64,000 nucleotides of DNA from Flavobacterium eburneipallidum (lineage in GTDB: Bacteria; Bacteroidota; Bacteroidia; Flavobacteriales; Flavobacteriaceae), in the NCBI RefSeq assembly GCF_027111355.2, contig NZ_CP114291.2, positions 372,001 to 436,000 of the forward strand, given 5' to 3'. The notes under the pieces are model-generated. The model made no database searches and was not told the origin of the DNA. It saw only the letters and a program-made list of their open reading frames with translations. Positions 8,189 through 18,133 of the stretch are shown piece by piece (positions within the stretch are counted from its first letter, which is position 1; the number at the start of each line of letters is the position of its first letter). The position numbers and the translations under genes were made by a program.

Positions 8189-9622
8189 TTAAAACCCATA
8201 ACTTATACCAGAATACAATCCGATGAATAAAGGTTGAAAGTTGCCCGAATTATTTGAAAAGGTGTTCAATTGGTATTTAAGCATTGGTTCGAGATTAATT
8301 TGAAAATCTTTTATAATCTGGTATTTGAATCCTAGACCAATATTTGTACTAAAATGGACTTGATTCAAGTTTTTTGCTTCGCCAAGTTGAATACTCGATT
8401 GAGGTGATAGTAACGAAATCCTATTCTCATTCAAGAACAAAGTACTGAATCCTCCAATTAGATTTATTCCAAATTTTTTGTCAAAAACGGCATAAGAAAC
8501 TTCCATTGGCAGTTCATAATAACCCATTTTTTGATTTAAAGTACCCTTATTGGTGTTTTGTATTGCTTTTTCAAAAGTTGGCGTTGCGCTATAGTTGTCT
8601 TGATTTACAAACTTAACTACATTGTCTGATAGATAGTTAATGTTTTGTAAATTGTTGGCGGTTAATCCTGTTGAATACAATACATTACTCGTATTGTAAC
8701 CTAAAACTACTTTATTGACACCAGTTCTAATGACTATTTTATTGCTCACTGCATAGCGAACACCTAGACCAAAGCTAACTGTATTCTCTGAATTTTTTTT
8801 ATAATTTGACAGTTGGTTATCAATGGGAGAACCGCCAGAGTTTGCATTCAGATACACTGGAGCAACGTTGGGAGTGATTTGCCATTTGTTTTTAGCACTA
8901 GATGTTAATGCTTTTTTTGGATCGGATTTGGCTTTAAGAATTTCTTCTAACTCGTTTGGCTGTTCTAGATTTGTTGATAATTCTTTTTTAGTATCTTCAC
9001 TCTTTTTGTCTAGAGTTTGATTTGTTGCGTTTGCTAAAGAATTTGAATTGGCAATACTTTTTTTCTCGGCATTTAATGTGCTGTAATCAGAATTGCTTTT
9101 ATTTGTTGCGGGTTGTTTTATCGGCAAATCACTTTTTGGTAGAAAAACGTAAGCATTATTTTGATTCTTTTTATGGACACCAAGTGCATTTGAGGAGCGA
9201 TAAGGTTTAGTTTCTTTTTCATCTTTTACAACTGATTTTGAAAATTTAGTAATACTTATTTCTTTTTTATATTTGATGTTTTCTTTAGAATGGTTGACAA
9301 GTTGGGTCTCTTTTTCGGCTTTTTCAGAATTATTTTGAGGATTATTTTGGTTTTTACTAGACCAATTTTTCGAGTTTTTAGAATCCAAAACAAGAGGATT
9401 TTCTTTTTTAGAATTAAAAATGGAATTGGTATTCAAAACAAATAAACCCAGAAAAAACACGGCAGCTATTCCTGCATATCTAAACCATATCGGAATAACT
9501 CTTCGTTTTTTATCTTTTTTTAATTCGGCTTCGATATTGAGCCAAACCTGATTGTCTGGAGTCGCCTCAAAGTCTCTTAATTGTTCTTGAAATAATCGGT
9601 CTATATTTTTTTTCTCTTTCAT
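8189..9622 (-). CDS. Membrane-anchored protein with C-terminal beta-barrel, co-transcribed with an ECF sigma factor
   Basis: A 477-residue protein. Residues 1-42 are charged and cytoplasmic-looking (VWLNIEAELKKDKKRR), and one membrane helix spans about 43-63. A long Asn/Ser/Lys-rich low-complexity linker runs to about 240. The rest resembles an outer-membrane beta-barrel (GLGVRYAVSNKIVIRTGVN, IGLGFKYQIIKDFQINLEP, final aromatic GISYGF). Its ATG overlaps the sigma-factor stop as ATGA, so translation is coupled. By position it is a candidate anti-sigma factor, but no zinc-binding or FecR-type signature is visible. The combination of inner-membrane helix, long linker and barrel is odd and is discussed in the findings. 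Confidence 0.7.
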   Translation of the reverse strand: MKEKKNIDRLFQEQLRDFEATPDNQVWLNIEAELKKDKKRRVIPIWFRYAGIAAVFFLGLFVLNTNSIFNSKKENPLVLDSKNSKNWSSKNQNNPQNNSEKAEKETQLVNHSKENIKYKKEISITKFSKSVVKDEKETKPYRSSNALGVHKKNQNNAYVFLPKSDLPIKQPATNKSNSDYSTLNAEKKSIANSNSLANATNQTLDKKSEDTKKELSTNLEQPNELEEILKAKSDPKKALTSSAKNKWQITPNVAPVYLNANSGGSPIDNQLSNYKKNSENTVSFGLGVRYAVSNKIVIRTGVNKVVLGYNTSNVLYSTGLTANNLQNINYLSDNVVKFVNQDNYSATPTFEKAIQNTNKGTLNQKMGYYELPMEVSYAVFDKKFGINLIGGFSTLFLNENRISLLSPQSSIQLGEAKNLNQVHFSTNIGLGFKYQIIKDFQINLEPMLKYQLNTFSNNSGNFQPLFIGLYSGISYGF

Positions 9623-10161
9623 TTTGCCGATATTTTTAAATTAGACACGGTTTTTTTTTCAATTTTTTCTTTCAAGATAAGCCTTGCTCTGTGCAAATTC
9701 GATTTAGTTGTACCAGTCGAAATGTTGAGCATTTCGCTAATTTCTTGATGAGAATAGCCATCCAATACATATAAACTAAAAACAATTCGGTATTGATCGG
9801 GTAGTTCCTGAATAATTTGCATTAAATAATCTAGTGGTATTTCTTCTTCATCAATGGCTACATCAACATCTGGAATATTATCGTTGATTATTTCCATAAA
9901 ACGCACTCCTTTGAATTTTTGGAGTGCGTTATTAATGAGTATTCTTTTGGCCCAGCCTTCAAAAGAGCCTTTTCCGTTGTATTGATTTATTTTCCGAAAT
10001 ATAATTAAGAAGCCTTCTTGAAAATTATCTTGTGCATCAGCATAGCTAGACGAATATTTCAAACACAACCCAAAAAACTTTTTCTCGAACAATCGGTACA
10101 ATTGTTCTTGAGCTTTGGGTTGGTTTTTTTGACATTCGCTAATTAGCTTTTCTAACACCAC
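9619..10161 (-). CDS. ECF-type RNA polymerase sigma factor
   Basis: A 180-residue sigma-70 family extracytoplasmic-function factor. Region 2 is visible as AQDNFQEGFLIIFRKINQYN followed by GSFEGWAKRILINNAL. Region 4 is LPDQYRIVFSLYVLDGYSHQ plus the helix-turn-helix ISEMLNISTGTTKSNLHRAR. It sits 11 bp after the lipoprotein gene and overlaps the barrel gene by 4 bp, so the three form an operon. The likely role is envelope-signal-dependent transcription. The regulon is unknown. Confidence 0.92.
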   Translation of the reverse strand: MVLEKLISECQKNQPKAQEQLYRLFEKKFFGLCLKYSSSYADAQDNFQEGFLIIFRKINQYNGKGSFEGWAKRILINNALQKFKGVRFMEIINDNIPDVDVAIDEEEIPLDYLMQIIQELPDQYRIVFSLYVLDGYSHQEISEMLNISTGTTKSNLHRARLILKEKIEKKTVSNLKISAK

Positions 10162-10172
10162 TGATTTTTTAT

Positions 10173-10583
10173 TTATTGAACTACCGGAATTTCTACATCT
10201 TCAAAAATATCTTTACCATCAGCATCTTTGCCTTTATAAAATTTAAACATATAGGATCCAGTATTGGTAACGATAAAGTTAAATGAAACTTCTGAAATAG
10301 GAGGAACTTCTGTTGTACAAGCTTGATTGTTTTGCACCGCAGTTTGAATAGCAATCGTTCTAGTGTTTAAGTTTTTGTCATAATAAATTCCTTGATAAAT
10401 ATGACAAGAACTAGGTTTTTGGTACTTTAATTTAATCTCATAGGTTTGTCCTAAAGTAAAACTGGCTGGCACAACATAGCTATCAATAGGAAGTACATGA
10501 TAGGTATAACTTGGATTATCATTGTCAATACTACAACTCACCAAAGAGATAATTAGCACTAGGAATAATACAATTTTTTTCAT
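10173..10583 (-). CDS. Small lipoprotein, first gene of the sigma operon
   Basis: A 136-residue protein from the ATG at 10583 (MKKIVLFLVLIISLVSCSID). Upstream in-frame ATGs add an unlikely basic extension ahead of the signal. The signal peptide ends in the lipobox VSC with the Cys at about residue 17, followed by an acidic stretch as is common for surface lipoproteins. The rest is beta-rich and contains two further Cys. I do not recognise a family. It lies 11 bp upstream of the sigma gene on the same strand, so it may supply the signal or be a coregulated envelope protein. Confidence 0.75.
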   Translation of the reverse strand: MKKIVLFLVLIISLVSCSIDNDNPSYTYHVLPIDSYVVPASFTLGQTYEIKLKYQKPSSCHIYQGIYYDKNLNTRTIAIQTAVQNNQACTTEVPPISEVSFNFIVTNTGSYMFKFYKGKDADGKDIFEDVEIPVVQ

Positions 10584-10728
10584 TTTAAAAGATTTTAAGG
10601 ATTTAACTTTTTTCATTTTATATAAGATTAGAGCCAATGAAAAAGGTTGCGTTGGTCCTCAAAAAAAAATTATCATTATTTAAAAGTTGATTTCAAAGAG
10701 CTTATATCGATTAGAATTAGACCAAAAA

Positions 10729-10757
10729 AAATGCCCGAATAAAAATATCCGAGCATT
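10729..10757 (-). terminator. recA terminator
   Basis: On the minus strand AAATGCTCGGAT pairs, with G-U pairs, with ATTCGGGCATTT and is followed by a T run. It lies 25 bp past the recA stop, a standard intrinsic terminator. Confidence 0.8.
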
Positions 10758-10781
10758 TGATTTTTTTATTAAAAAAATATT

Positions 10782-11789
10782 TTAAGCTTCTGCTAATTCT
10801 TTGATTCTAGCTTTGATTTTTACTTCTAATTCCTCGGCTAGTTCTGGGTTGTCTTTGATTAAAGATTTAACCGCATCACGACCTTGACCTAATTTGGTTT
10901 CGCCATAACTGAACCAAGAACCTGATTTTTTTACAATTTCAAATTCTACAGCCAAATCCAAGATTTCACCCGTTTTTGAAACACCTTCGCCATACATAAT
11001 ATCAAATTCAGCTACTTTAAATGGTGGAGCGACTTTGTTTTTTACGATCTTCACTTTGGTTCTGTTTCCAATTACATTCTCACCGTCTTTGATTTGAGTA
11101 GAACGACGAATATCCAAACGAACGGAAGCATAAAACTTCAAGGCATTACCACCCGTAGTGGTTTCTGGATTTCCAAACATAACTCCAATTTTCTCTCTCA
11201 ACTGATTGATGAAGAAAACGGTACAATTGGTTTTACTAATCGTTCCTGTCAATTTTCTCAAGGCCTGTGACATCAAACGAGCGTGTAATCCCATTTTAGA
11301 ATCTCCCATTTCGCCTTCAATCTCACTTTTTGGAGTCAAAGCAGCAACGGAGTCAATCACGACAATATCAATAGCTCCGGAACGAATTAAGTTCTCGGCA
11401 ATTTCCAAAGCTTGTTCCCCATTATCTGGTTGCGATATGATTAAGTTTTCGATATCAACGCCCAATTTTTCGGCATAATTTCTATCAAAAGCGTGTTCAG
11501 CATCAATAAAAGCAGCTATTCCACCCGCTTTTTGTGCTTCGGCAATAGCGTGCAATGTTAAGGTTGTTTTTCCTGAAGATTCTGGACCAAAAATTTCGAT
11601 AACCCTTCCTTTTGGATAACCGCCAACTCCCAAGGCTAAATCGATTCCTAATGAGCCAGAAGAAATGGTTTCTACTTCTTCAACGGCTTTGTCGCCCATT
11701 TTCATTACGGTGCCTTTTCCGTAGGTTTTATCTAGTTTGTCAAGCGTAAGTTGTAGTGCTTTTAATTTGGCTTCTTTGTCTGAACTCAT
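10782..11789 (-). CDS. recA: Recombinase RecA
   Basis: A 335-residue RecA from the ATG at 11789 ([20 protein letters not shown]), the start usual in Flavobacteriia; an in-frame ATG at 11810 would add seven residues. The Walker A motif GPESSGKTT is at residues 68-76, with [23 protein letters not shown] (Walker B), loop L1 [16 protein letters not shown] and loop L2 [20 protein letters not shown]. It catalyses strand exchange and LexA-type cleavage, and takes ssDNA from DprA, encoded at 5194. The short acidic C-terminus is normal. Confidence 0.98.
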   Translation of the reverse strand: MSSDKEAKLKALQLTLDKLDKTYGKGTVMKMGDKAVEEVETISSGSLGIDLALGVGGYPKGRVIEIFGPESSGKTTLTLHAIAEAQKAGGIAAFIDAEHAFDRNYAEKLGVDIENLIISQPDNGEQALEIAENLIRSGAIDIVVIDSVAALTPKSEIEGEMGDSKMGLHARLMSQALRKLTGTISKTNCTVFFINQLREKIGVMFGNPETTTGGNALKFYASVRLDIRRSTQIKDGENVIGNRTKVKIVKNKVAPPFKVAEFDIMYGEGVSKTGEILDLAVEFEIVKKSGSWFSYGETKLGQGRDAVKSLIKDNPELAEELEVKIKARIKELAEA

Positions 11790-11894
11790 CTCTTTTACCT
11801 TTTCTTTCATTTATATTTTGTACTTATCTTTTTGTAAAAATACTTCTTTTTTTGGAAGAAGCAAGGGGAATGTTTTGGGATATTTATTTTGTTT

Positions 11895-12599
11895 TTATCT
11901 CATCCAACCTTCAATAATGAAATTTCTTTCGGCAATTTTATAATCCTTATTTTTATTTGAAGGCTCAAACCATAATTCAATTCTAGCGGCATATTTATCG
12001 CCCCAAGAACCTTCATAAATTGTGAATTCTCCTGAATAAATTTTAGATTCAATATTTTCTACTTTTATTTTTGAACTTATTTTTATTCTTTCTTCGGATA
12101 ATTTATCATTCGAATTTATTTCAAACGCTTTGATGTAGAAATTGCCTAATTCTTTAGGTTTTTTAGCCGTATAATAGTTATAAATTCCAGGTTGAAAAGA
12201 TGAAGATAAAATAAAATCATACTTATCTAATTCCTTTTTAGTTGGTTTATTATTAATAGGTACTGCTATTTCTATATTTTCAGGTATTATTTTATTGGCT
12301 CCATAATAATCGGGTGGTGAAAAAGTAAAATAAATTGAAACACAATAAAAGAGAAATATAGAAATTCCAATTTGAGGAATTGAGAAATACCATTTTCTTA
12401 TTACTATCTGAATAATTGATGAAATTATATTTCCTAGAATGTTGAGAAAAAACATCAACAAAGAAAAGTCTATTATATCATCACTTTTAAAAGCATTGCC
12501 AATTAAAAATATTCCAAAAGGTATTAAATAAGAGAGAATTGGAATCCACCAAATTCTAAAATATTGACTAATTATATTTTTTAGCTTTTGTAAAGTCAT
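11895..12599 (-). CDS. Orphan membrane protein, unknown
   Basis: A 234-residue protein from the ATG at 12599; the codon before it in frame is TTG. The N-terminal half has three or four hydrophobic segments (about 18-38, 46-66, 68-80, 85-105). The C-terminal half is soluble and beta-rich (YSGEFTIYEGSWGDKYAARI). I recognise no family. The DNA is markedly more AT-rich than recA and the thioesterase gene on either side, and neither neighbour relates to it, so recent acquisition is possible. Confidence 0.65.
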   Translation of the reverse strand: MTLQKLKNIISQYFRIWWIPILSYLIPFGIFLIGNAFKSDDIIDFSLLMFFLNILGNIISSIIQIVIRKWYFSIPQIGISIFLFYCVSIYFTFSPPDYYGANKIIPENIEIAVPINNKPTKKELDKYDFILSSSFQPGIYNYYTAKKPKELGNFYIKAFEINSNDKLSEERIKISSKIKVENIESKIYSGEFTIYEGSWGDKYAARIELWFEPSNKNKDYKIAERNFIIEGWMR

Positions 12600-12631
12600 C
12601 AATTTTTTTGATTTATAGATATTTAAAAAAA

Positions 12632-13141
12632 TTAAACAAACAACGCCTTCAACTCCGAAGCATCATGAGGATTCATTTTTCCTGCCAAAACCAAACTCAA
12701 TTGTTTTCTTCTCAAAGCCGCTATATAACGTTCTTTTTCCAATTCAGTTTCGGGAATTAATTCGGGAACTTCAACAGGTTTTCCGGTTACATCAACAGCT
12801 ACGAAAGTATAAATGGCTTCGTTGGCTTTGGTTCTTTTTCTAGACTCTAAATCTTCGACCCAAACGTCAAGGAAAATTTCCATCGAGGTTTTGAAGGCTC
12901 GGGATACTTTAGCTTCGATGATAACAACACTTCCCAATGCAATCGATTTGTTAAAAGCGACATGATTGACCGATGCCGTTACACAAATTTGATGCGAATG
13001 TCTGCCTGCAGCAATGCAAGCCGCACGATCCATTCGAGCCAGTAATTCGCCACCAAAAAGGCTGTGCAAAGCATTGGTTTCGCTAGGTAAAACTAAATCA
13101 GTCAATATGGTCAAAGATTCGGAAGGGTGTTTTGGAGTCAT
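12632..13141 (-). CDS. Acyl-CoA thioesterase, hotdog fold
   Basis: A 169-residue single-hotdog protein of the YciA/BACH-type acyl-CoA hydrolase family. It cleaves acyl-CoA to free acid and CoA in the cytosol. It shows the family pattern LHSLFGGELLARMDRAACIA followed by SVNHVAFNKSIALGSVVIIE and EAIYTFVAVD. The substrate chain length cannot be predicted. An inverted repeat at 13160-13254 separates it from the DoxX gene upstream. Confidence 0.88.
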   Translation of the reverse strand: MTPKHPSESLTILTDLVLPSETNALHSLFGGELLARMDRAACIAAGRHSHQICVTASVNHVAFNKSIALGSVVIIEAKVSRAFKTSMEIFLDVWVEDLESRKRTKANEAIYTFVAVDVTGKPVEVPELIPETELEKERYIAALRRKQLSLVLAGKMNPHDASELKALFV

Positions 13142-13159
13142 AATTTATCGTTTTTTAAA

Positions 13160-13254
13160 CATATAAGTCATATAAGTTTGTTAATGCGAAAGCTGTTTTT
13201 TATAGTAAAGCAAAAAGTTCATTAAGTTTTTTAAAAACTTATATGACTTATATG
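13160..13254. repeat. Inverted repeat with internal tandem words (CATATAAGT)
   Basis: Perfect 20-bp arms (CATATAAGTCATATAAGTTT at 13160-13179, complement at 13235-13254) flank a 55-nt loop. Each arm is a tandem of ATATAAGT. It lies between two minus-strand genes and belongs to the word-repeat hairpins seen across the window. Confidence 0.85.
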
Positions 13255-13261
13255 GTAAAGT

Positions 13262-13645
13262 CTAATTCAGCCAATATACTGCCATCACAGCTGGAATAAA
13301 GTAAATAACAATGGTTCTGGCGCCGTCATAATCCTTGGCTAATCGTTGTCCGAAAAGCATCATTAGTAAAGTAATACTCGAAAAAATAGCACCATAAAAA
13401 CCAAAAGTTCTACCATTGCTTACCAAAAGTTCGATAACACCTACTACAGATAAAATCCCCGAAATTAATTCTAAAATAACAAGATGAACTAATGCTAAAG
13501 GAACCAAATTTTTGAGTCGGGTTTTGGCAAAATGTTCTTTCAGCCAATCGACATTTTCTTGCCAATAAAATAATTTTTCGTAAGCCGATTGTATAAAGGT
13601 AAGAGCCAAGAAAATCAAAAGCAAAATGGAAGCAGCGTTATTCAT
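13262..13645 (-). CDS. DoxX family membrane protein
   Basis: A 127-residue protein with four hydrophobic segments (about 4-20, 46-70, 76-98, 107-125). The first is followed by the DoxX-like FIQSAYEKLFYW. DoxX-family proteins are small integral membrane proteins of uncertain function, linked in some species to redox stress. It starts 4 bp after the holB stop, so the two are co-transcribed. Confidence 0.75.
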   Translation of the reverse strand: MNNAASILLLIFLALTFIQSAYEKLFYWQENVDWLKEHFAKTRLKNLVPLALVHLVILELISGILSVVGVIELLVSNGRTFGFYGAIFSSITLLMMLFGQRLAKDYDGARTIVIYFIPAVMAVYWLN

Positions 13646-13649
13646 AAAC

Positions 13650-14798
13650 TTATTTTTTGTGTATTAAACGAGTGAGTTTGATGGACAAATCGGTCAGGAT
13701 TATTTTGGCGTTTCCGTTGCGTTCAATGTGGTAAATGGCATCGGACAATTCTTGAAATATTTCGTGAATGTTATTACCGTTTACGAAAGGCGCAAATTTG
13801 GCAATAGTGAAATTCTCGACAGTAGGTTCCATATAAACCAAACTCGGAGTTTCATAATTGTGTAACAAAGCTTGACGGAAAATATCAATGCAAAACTGCA
13901 GGAATTTCTTTTGTGTTTCTCTTCCCAAAGCAGCAATTTGTTCGCTCCATTGAATCAAATCGGCAATTACGGCAGCATTTCCTTTGGCTTTGAAAGCGGC
14001 TCGAACCCAAACCACAAACCATTGTTCGAACGGAAATTCCTCGCTATCGTCTTTGAGCAGATGCAAGGCTTTGTTGTAATTTCCTTGTGCTTGATGGGCA
14101 ATTTTCGTGGCGATTTTAGGTTCAATATTTTCACGAGAAACCAAGGCTTCAGTAATCGTATTTTCACTCAATCCAATGAAATGCAAAACTTGACAACGCG
14201 AACGAATGGTTTGAATTATATCTTCTTCGTTTTCGGAAATGAGTAGAAAAATGGTTTTCTCTGGGGGTTCTTCGAGTAATTTCAACAATTTGTTCGAAGC
14301 GGCCGTGTTCATTTTGTCGGCCATCCAAATAATCATAATTTTATAACCACCTTCATACGATTTTAACGAAAGCGATTTTAAAATTTCCTGCGCATCATCT
14401 ACCCGAATTTCGCCTTGCTTGTTTTGAACGCCTAAATTGGAATACCAATCAAACAAACCACCGTAAGGATTTTTTTCGATAAATGTTCTCCAATCGGCAA
14501 TGAAATCAATGCTTTTGGGTTTTGTTTTTACATCTTCGGTACTTACTGTTGGATAGACGAAATGCAAATCGGGATGCGAAATTTTTTGGAATTTAAGATT
14601 GCAACTTTCATTGGCTCCTGAATTTTCGCCCTTTTGATTGTTGCACAAAATGTATTGCGCGTAGGCAATCGCCATTGGTAAAGTGCCACATCCTTCGGGG
14701 CCTACAAACAATTGAGCGTGTGGAATTCGACCTAAATCGGCACTTCGGGTCAAATGATTTTTGATGTGTTCCTGTCCTAAAATTTCTGAAAACTGCAT
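13650..14798 (-). CDS. holB: DNA polymerase III delta' subunit
   Basis: A 382-residue clamp-loader subunit. The N-terminus MQFSEILGQEHIKNHLTRSA is typical, followed by GRIPHAQLFVGPEGCGTLPM, a P-loop that keeps the fold but lacks the GKT/S needed for ATP binding, as expected for delta'. NTAASNKLLKLLEEPPE and IIQTIRSRCQVLHF give the conserved SRC motif. It assembles with tau/gamma and delta to load the sliding clamp. Confidence 0.93.
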   Translation of the reverse strand: MQFSEILGQEHIKNHLTRSADLGRIPHAQLFVGPEGCGTLPMAIAYAQYILCNNQKGENSGANESCNLKFQKISHPDLHFVYPTVSTEDVKTKPKSIDFIADWRTFIEKNPYGGLFDWYSNLGVQNKQGEIRVDDAQEILKSLSLKSYEGGYKIMIIWMADKMNTAASNKLLKLLEEPPEKTIFLLISENEEDIIQTIRSRCQVLHFIGLSENTITEALVSRENIEPKIATKIAHQAQGNYNKALHLLKDDSEEFPFEQWFVVWVRAAFKAKGNAAVIADLIQWSEQIAALGRETQKKFLQFCIDIFRQALLHNYETPSLVYMEPTVENFTIAKFAPFVNGNNIHEIFQELSDAIYHIERNGNAKIILTDLSIKLTRLIHKK

Positions 14799-14889
14799 AT
14801 AGCAAAGATAACAGAAAATGGATAAGTCTAAAATTTTAGATTACAAAGTTTCGGGTCTAAAAACAGACTTTTTTATCAATAATCAAAAT

Positions 14890-17800
14890 TTAAAACTGCA
14901 ATTGAAATACTTGTCCCGCTTTACTATTTGGAAGTTTGAATTGACCATTAGTAGCTTTCAAAATAGTTGACTTACCATCAATAATACATTCTATTTTTTT
15001 GACTTTATCATAATGAATAGTCGTTTGTTTTCCTGTAACATTCAAAATTTTGGCATTTTCTAATTTTCCATTCTTCCATGTCATTTCGATTTGAGCTCCG
15101 TTTTTAGTAATAATTCCTTTGATTACTCCTTCTTTCCAAGCGGATGGCAAAGCAGGCAAAAGATAAATATTCGAATTATTACTCTGTAAAAGCAATTCTT
15201 GAATACCCGCTGCTGCTCCAAAATTCCCGTCAATTTGAAATGGCGCATGGAAATCGAACAAATTCGAATAAGTGCGTTGTGCTAATTGGTATCGTAATAG
15301 TTCCAAAGCTTTATCTCCTTCCTGCACTTGTGTCCAGAGTAAAAACTTATTAGCAATTGACCAACCTGTAGCATCATCGCCTCTTTTTTGCAACACAATT
15401 TTAGCTCCTTTTTGAAATTCGGGAGTTTGCGGATTAATTAAATTTCCGGGATACAATCCCACTAAATGGGAAATGTGTCGGTGGTACGGATCGCCTAAAT
15501 CTTTGCCATTATTATCTTTGTTATAATTCGTTTCTTGAATCCATTCTTTTACTTGTCCGTCTGTTCCAAGTTCAACTGGTTTTTCGATATTGGTTCTTAA
15601 TTCGTTCCAAACTTGTTGTTTTTCAATATCAATGTTCAAGATTTTTGCTGCTTCTAAAGTATAATCCAGAAGTCCTGCAATTAATTGTAAATCGTATTTC
15701 ACACCTGTTTGATAAGGTCCGTGTTCGGGTGATCTTCCTTTGCCTGTGGTATAAAAATAACCGTTTGGATACTGTTTCAAATCTTCTGTTTTCACCTTAT
15801 TGTTATTAAGATAAGCAGCATAAAAATTAGCTGATTTTCTTAAAATAGGATACAATTGATTGGCCAACCATTTTTTATCCTGACTGCGCTGAAAAAGATC
15901 CCAAACATTATACATTAAAAAAGCCGTATTCCCAGGAGATTGTATGTTTGTAGAACCTGTTAAATCAGTTTGACCATTGATGGATTGTTTGGTGTGCATT
16001 ACAAAAACACCGTCAACCCCTTCATTTTTAGAAGGCGTAATAACAATGTTGTTTTGTTTATCCAAATGATAAGACGAAGCATTTACATTATACATATTGC
16101 GAGCCGTTAACGAGCCAGCAGGAATTTGTGTTTCAATCCAGTTTACCAACGCTTTTCCACTATCAATAAGATTGGCTCCGCCTGCAAACCAATAATTCAT
16201 TTCTAAATTGATGTTGATGCAATAAGTAGATCCCCAAATCTCGGCTACGGATTGATTCCATTTTCCTTGCAAAGTCGATGGCAAAGTTTTTTCACGCGAG
16301 GAAGCAATCATCAGATAACGACCATATTGATAAAATAATTCTTCCAAATGAGTATCGAGATTATCATATTCGGCTTTTGGATAGGAAATACTTTCTCCTG
16401 CTTTTATGCCTTTAATCACTTTGGCATAAGCTGCTACACGTTCATTTGTAGGGATTGGTTTTGATGCTTCTTTTTCGCCTAAATTAAAACTCACACGATT
16501 AAATACAGGTTGATAATCGGCAATGTGTTCTTTTTTAAGAACTTCATAGGTTTTTCCATCAGTGTTCGAAAGTCGGTTTTCTGCTTTTTGAATTGCGAAT
16601 TGTACACCATCTTTGTGCTTGAATTGAGGAATGTCCAAGTTTACTTTTCCATCAGCATTGATACTAAAAGCATTCGGATCATAATCGGTTGCCGAAGTAA
16701 TAATTATGGTTACTCCGCTAGCATTTTTGACTTCGATATTGCCGTAATGGTTTATAAGTTCGCCATCATCAGCAATGACTTTTATTTTAGTACAATACTC
16801 TAAATCAGAAGCTTGATTATAAGTTGCTTTTCCGCCACCGGTATAAGGTTCAGAATCTTTTAATTTGCCTGTTATAGTAATAACACCATTGTTAACAAAA
16901 ATATTTCCGGGATGTGCCGATACTGATTTTACACTAAAGTTTAATGCTTTTGCTTCATCGGCGGTGTATCGTAAAACTATAACTTCAGCAGGATAACTGG
17001 CAAAATATTCTCTTTTATAATTTACTTTTTTGTACTGATAACGCACGGATGAAATGGCGGTATTCAAATCCAAATCGCGATAATAATTTAGAATTTCAGG
17101 GTTTTGAGGCAAATTAAAATCAACAAAAACATTCCCGCTGTTCATAAAACCGTTTATGCCTTCGCCCATTTTTTTGTTCACATTGTCTGACGGAACTTTT
17201 TCCTGAACGCCCCGATAACCTGCTGCCCAAAAAGTTTCTTCATTAAACTGAATGTGATCTTTTCCAGGCATTCCAAAAAGCATCGCACCTAAATAACCGT
17301 TACCGATAGGCAAGGCTTGTTCTTCCCAATCTTTTCCATCACGGTCATAAATAGTGGAAGTTGGGTCATAAGCTCCAGTTTTATACCATAACAGATTATC
17401 TTGTTTGCCAATTGGATAAGCATCATCATAAAGATAATTGACATTAAGGTTTTTTGTGTTCACAACCGCAGGGTCAACGCCGGCGGGAACTTTTTCTGGG
17501 TTCATTACACTGGGGCCATTTCCATATTTTGGATGTGTAATCCAGTTGGAATAGACGGGGATCCCTTTATAACTTCCGTTTTTGAAATTAGCTGAAAAAA
17601 GATTTTTTCCTGCTTTTGAAACTATTGTGATGCGTAAATAATCAGCTTGGGATAAATCTATTTGTTTTTCCAAAGGAATAAATTGATAGCCTTCTGGAAG
17701 TTTGTTGAAATCTAGTTCGGTTTTAAACTGATTAATCTGTTTTCCTTTGGTGTCAAAAGCTTCGAAAATGATTGTAGTTTCTGACCAATTTTCAGCTTTT

Positions 17801-17976
17801 ACATTTTTAAATTGTAGTCCCAGAATTTCACTAGCTTCTTTCAAATTGGTAAAACCGCCTTCTAAAACTAGACCGAGAACAGCACTTTTATAGTCTTTTG
17901 TTGGTTGAGCGAAAGTGGTAGAAATTACTAAAAGGATAAAAGTTAAATTTAGAAAACGATTTAGAATAGACTTCAT
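14890..17976 (-). CDS. GH95 family alpha-L-fucosidase (or related), exported
   Basis: A 1028-residue enzyme with a signal peptide (residues 1-23, cut after TTFA). An extra N-terminal region of about 165 residues precedes the usual GH95 start (EEQALPIGNGYLGAMLFGMP). The catalytic-domain signatures are present: NINLEMNYWFAGGAN with the two Asn that assist the base, YHRHISHLVGLYPG, and IDGNFGAAAGIQELLLQS with the conserved Asp. GH95 enzymes invert alpha-1,2-linked L-fucose, or L-galactose in some subfamilies. It is the last gene of a minus-strand cluster of fucose-directed enzymes. Confidence 0.9.
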   Translation of the reverse strand: MKSILNRFLNLTFILLVISTTFAQPTKDYKSAVLGLVLEGGFTNLKEASEILGLQFKNVKAENWSETTIIFEAFDTKGKQINQFKTELDFNKLPEGYQFIPLEKQIDLSQADYLRITIVSKAGKNLFSANFKNGSYKGIPVYSNWITHPKYGNGPSVMNPEKVPAGVDPAVVNTKNLNVNYLYDDAYPIGKQDNLLWYKTGAYDPTSTIYDRDGKDWEEQALPIGNGYLGAMLFGMPGKDHIQFNEETFWAAGYRGVQEKVPSDNVNKKMGEGINGFMNSGNVFVDFNLPQNPEILNYYRDLDLNTAISSVRYQYKKVNYKREYFASYPAEVIVLRYTADEAKALNFSVKSVSAHPGNIFVNNGVITITGKLKDSEPYTGGGKATYNQASDLEYCTKIKVIADDGELINHYGNIEVKNASGVTIIITSATDYDPNAFSINADGKVNLDIPQFKHKDGVQFAIQKAENRLSNTDGKTYEVLKKEHIADYQPVFNRVSFNLGEKEASKPIPTNERVAAYAKVIKGIKAGESISYPKAEYDNLDTHLEELFYQYGRYLMIASSREKTLPSTLQGKWNQSVAEIWGSTYCININLEMNYWFAGGANLIDSGKALVNWIETQIPAGSLTARNMYNVNASSYHLDKQNNIVITPSKNEGVDGVFVMHTKQSINGQTDLTGSTNIQSPGNTAFLMYNVWDLFQRSQDKKWLANQLYPILRKSANFYAAYLNNNKVKTEDLKQYPNGYFYTTGKGRSPEHGPYQTGVKYDLQLIAGLLDYTLEAAKILNIDIEKQQVWNELRTNIEKPVELGTDGQVKEWIQETNYNKDNNGKDLGDPYHRHISHLVGLYPGNLINPQTPEFQKGAKIVLQKRGDDATGWSIANKFLLWTQVQEGDKALELLRYQLAQRTYSNLFDFHAPFQIDGNFGAAAGIQELLLQSNNSNIYLLPALPSAWKEGVIKGIITKNGAQIEMTWKNGKLENAKILNVTGKQTTIHYDKVKKIECIIDGKSTILKATNGQFKLPNSKAGQVFQLQF

Positions 17977-18133
17977 TTGAAATGATGTTGATTAATTTAC
18001 AAACAATGCTATCAAGAATTATGCTGCTTTTTTAATTTACTTAAAAAGCGTAAAAAAATCATTCTAATTTAAATTTTCTTATCTAGGCAAGCTTTATCAT
18101 CAGCATTTATATTCTAATTTTTTAAAATTGATT

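Noticed and set aside
13872..14246. 124-codon plus-strand open frame inside holB
   Set aside because: Antisense to a conserved clamp-loader gene, with no recognisable protein features.
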